Positions 61,415 to 64,000 of a stretch of 64,000 nt of DNA are shown here, one piece after another (the stretch's first letter is position 1; every line of letters starts with the position of its first letter). The position numbers were made by a program, and so were the translations under genes. Source of the stretch: Ziziphus jujuba (taxonomy: Eukaryota; Streptophyta; Magnoliopsida; Rosales; Rhamnaceae); NCBI RefSeq assembly GCF_031755915.1, contig NC_083379.1, positions 47,810,001 through 47,874,000 of the forward strand, in the 5' to 3' direction. The notes beneath the pieces are model-generated. The model ran no database searches and was not told the origin of the DNA. It worked only from the letters and a program-made list of their open reading frames with translations.

Positions 61415-63650
61415 TGTTATGGTTTAATATCTTTTGATAATTATTTTATATCTTGGATATTATACTTTCTACTCAACGGTAATGATTTTTTTATGTTGTG
61501 ATAACGGTGTAGTACGTATTTAGCAAAATTTTTTTTTTAAGAATTTAATCCCAAATTAAAAAAGGCATTCTGGAGTTGATTTTGAATCTTTAGTTTATAT
61601 CTCATTTTATGAAATGTCCAAATGATTTTGAAAAGAAAAACAAATATATATCATTTTTTCTTTTCTTTAATTGATTATTGATTTTAAAAGTCAATACATT
61701 TTTTGTTAAATCCATCTTCATCTTATATAATATTTGTCTCCACTCTCAATTGTTTTACCCCAATATTAATTTAAATAATCTATTAGAAATTGATTTTCCA
61801 AGTATAGGAAATTAGTTTCCGACAGAAGTAAATATTTTTCGACAATTTCCAACAGGAGGAAATATTTTTTGACAGGAGGAAAATGATTTCCATTTGGAGG
61901 AAAAACTTTACGACGGGCGGAAAATTATCCAGAAGCTTGAATTAACTTGCATATAAGGGGTTTGTGGAAAATGGAATTCTAATAAACATGCCACATTTTG
62001 TAGACGGTTAATTAGATATCTTTACATCAAAACCCATAATTATCTTCGTTAAATGAACATCAAAACCCATCATTATCTCTACATTTAAAATGCTAATATA
62101 AGAAAAAAGATGCATTTATAAACATAATGAAAGTAACAAAAACAAAGAAGTAAAAATGATATTATGCTATTCATGAATCAACCACCTAACTTATATGCTT
62201 AGTTTTTTGTTGTAAAACCTCATGAGCATATTTCTTCTTGAAATAGCAATGAAATAGTGTGATATTAATTGATAGCAAAGTTGTTACTAATTCAAACAAA
62301 AACTCAGAAAAGAACCAATTATGTAATACTTTGACAATACCAAATCTGGTATCACAGATTATGAGCCTAGATAAACATCACCACACAAAATTAAAAATAA
62401 AAAGCCAGAGAACCAAGGAAAATTTTGTATAGAACAATACTGATTCAACCAAATATATTACTAATTCTCAGAATTCTAGGTGAAAACAAGACACTTTAAA
62501 TTCCATCATTGAAAATGCACAATGTCCTATAAAAAGAAGAAAAAAAGACCCTAATACAGTGGTATAACAAATTAAAAGTAAATTCTAAAAAACAGCACGA
62601 AAAGTGAAATAAAACATAAGAGAATGTTATAAACACGAACAAGAACCAAAGTAACATAACAATGAAAGAGAAGAAGCAGAGAAAGATAAAGCTTTAGGAT
62701 ACCTTAAAACAGAAAATCTTCTCAAAACATATTACATATATATATATATATATATATAAGACAACCACAAGGAACTTTTTTGCACAGCTGCAACCAATAA
62801 ATACAATTTCCCAAAGCCAATAAAACAGACAAATCCTACCACTCCACACACTAGTTTTCACATTTGAAGAATAAAAGTTACAAATTCTATTTAAGATAAT
62901 ATGAACAATTGTTCACTAGAAGAAAAACCAGAATATGAAAAACACCTAGTTTGGTTTTTTAATTTTTTTTCTACCACTCTTCCAGAAAAGGCATCAAAAT
63001 GGTGGAGAGGAAAGAAAAAGACTGTACATAAAACTTTAAATGAAGAAAGTTTCCCAGATGATGCTACCATGCTTTGTTTACTTCTTTCAAACTTCATTGA
63101 CCAAAACAGCCAAAAAAATTCCTCAACCCAAGCTGAATTTTCGATTATGTTAGCAAACAAAATAGCCAAAAAAAAATATAAAAATAAAAAACCCAAATTC
63201 TCATTTCTTCAACTTTCTCAGGAAACAAACAGAGATAGAAACGTGAGATGGGAAAAGAAAAAAAAAATTATAAGTACATGAAATAGAGAAACCAAAAAAA
63301 AAAAAAAAAATCCAAACCTTTATAAGAACCCAGTAAGTAAAAAGACCCAATTTTTTTTTTTTTTTTGTGTTATCGTTTTTTTTTTTTTTTGGCAGAGCTA
63401 AATCCAAGCTCTTCGAGCACATAGTCCTAATCGAAAATCCATCTTCTTCAAAACCAAAACCCCAATGAATCCCATCATTCTTGCAGAAGAATCGAATGGA
63501 AACACATTAGCTTAAAAATGACTTGCAATGAGCCCTAGCCTAGCTGTGTTTTGAAAAGGAAAGGGAAAAGAAAAGTAGAGAAAAAAACCAAAAACAAAAA
63601 AAGAAAACCATCTGCATATTGGTGAAGAAAGAAGATAAAAAAAAAAAAAA
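61415..63650. other. MULE cargo region of unknown origin
   Basis: About 2.2 kb between the transposase remnant and the right terminal repeat. Degenerate GGAGGAAAAT repeats lie at 61840-61930 and a TA run at 62739-62759. A segment at 62640-63560 reads on the minus strand like a plant 5' UTR or leader with an ATG context, followed by T-rich DNA. No gene is recognised. Confidence 0.4.
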
Positions 63651-63794
63651 AAAGAACAGGTAATGAAGGGTATTTTGGTTCAGATATGTTAAAAGTTGGT
63701 TAGTTTTTCAAAAAAAAAAAAAAAAAAAACAATTTGCTATTTTTCAAGTTTGAATATATGAAGTGGCTATTTTTTAAAAAATTCCTAGATCATA

Positions 63795-64000
63795 CTTCAT
63801 AGATAAAGGCCTTGGATTTTTTTGAAAAATAACCACTTTATAAATTAAAAATTAAAAAATAACAACAATTATTATTTTTCTACGGGATCCCGAAACCGCC
63901 AGCCACCCCGACCTAATTCATGATGAGCCCACCAACTTCCTGGCAAGATGCTTACAGTTAAAAACCACCGACATGTCAAGATCCAAATTCGAATTGGTTC
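63795..64000. other. Right flank; start of a second MULE-like terminus
   Basis: From 63814, GGATTTTTTTGAAAAATAAC and following bases resemble the left end of the neighbouring MULE, in the same orientation, so a second element may begin here and run past the window. From about 63885 the sequence becomes GC-richer (GGGATCCCGAAACCGCCAGC) with no recognised feature. Confidence 0.35.

Larger units (their letters stand above)
59842..63785 (+). mobile_element. Mutator-like element (MULE), 3.9 kb, with perfect 9-bp TSD
   Basis: The left end reads GGGTTTTTTCGAAAACTAGC. The right end, reverse-complemented, reads GGAATTTTTTAAAAAATAGC and continues CAC. Both continue into similar GAAAAATAGC/AATAGCAAA-type subterminal sequence. 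TAGATCATA flanks the element on both sides (59833-59841 and 63786-63794), exactly 9 bp as expected for Mutator-type insertion. The perfect duplication implies a fairly recent event or little decay. Inside are two transposase fragments (60672-60869 and 61007-61414) and more than 2 kb of other sequence. The central catalytic region of MURA is missing. Confidence 0.9.

Noticed and set aside
62901..63281. Plus-strand ORF of 126 codons in the MULE
   Set aside because: Lys/Asn-rich translation of A-rich DNA with no family similarity; the opposite strand looks more like a leader region.

Overview
This window is nuclear DNA of a eudicot flowering plant. It is AT-rich and full of long A/T runs and AT or GA microsatellites. 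Its genes have many short exons with GT/AG introns, and their products are plant- or chloroplast-specific: OEP37, an MRL7-type plastid protein, ITPK4 and URH2. A canonical miR827 hairpin is present, and the intergenic space holds a hAT and a Mutator-like (MULE) transposon. I cannot name the species. All exon coordinates were read by eye from splice signals, reading-phase continuity and remembered homologue sequences, so individual borders may be off by a base or so.

Layout. Minus strand, 0.2-21.2 kb: a plastid-targeted DprA-like Rossmann protein, OEP37 (chloroplast outer-envelope pore), LARP6B (La-related RNA-binding protein with PAM2 motif) and ITPK4 (inositol phosphate kinase carrying an exon-derived tandem triplication). 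21.5-26.9 kb: a 5.3-kb hAT transposon with terminal inverted repeats and an 8-bp target duplication, inserted about 330 bp upstream of ITPK4; its transposase is broken. 27.7-33.0 kb: divergent pair URH2 (uridine ribohydrolase, minus) and a 682-codon single-exon gene of unknown function (plus). 36.3-37.9 kb: a small plant-specific 122-aa gene and MIR827, both plus. 38.9-39.7 kb: a two-exon gene of unknown function with an apparent frameshift at a signal-peptide-like start. 40.6-48.2 kb, minus: an MRL7/MRL7L thioredoxin-fold gene and PARG1 (poly(ADP-ribose) glycohydrolase). PARG1 is divergent from ribosomal protein L15 (plus, 48.5-50.7 kb). 50.7-53.7 kb: very AT-rich DNA with one GC-richer island that may be organellar. 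53.7-59.1 kb: ZPR1 (plus). 59.5-63.8 kb: a possible gene 3' end, then a 3.9-kb MULE with a perfect 9-bp target duplication, remnants of both ends of a MURA transposase and about 2 kb of extra cargo. A second MULE-like terminus starts at 63.8 kb.

The genes do not form a pathway. They look like a conserved plant chromosome block: from memory, OEP37-LARP6B-ITPK4 is also a neighbour series in Arabidopsis (At2g43950/970/980), MIR827 lies in the duplicate block on At chromosome 3 (At3g59884), and MRL7L and PARG1 are close together at At2g31840/870. The most interesting material is the triplicated ITPK4 splice-donor segment, the MIR827 locus with clustered PHR1-type sites beside it, the frameshifted secreted-type gene, and the MULE with its unexplained cargo.
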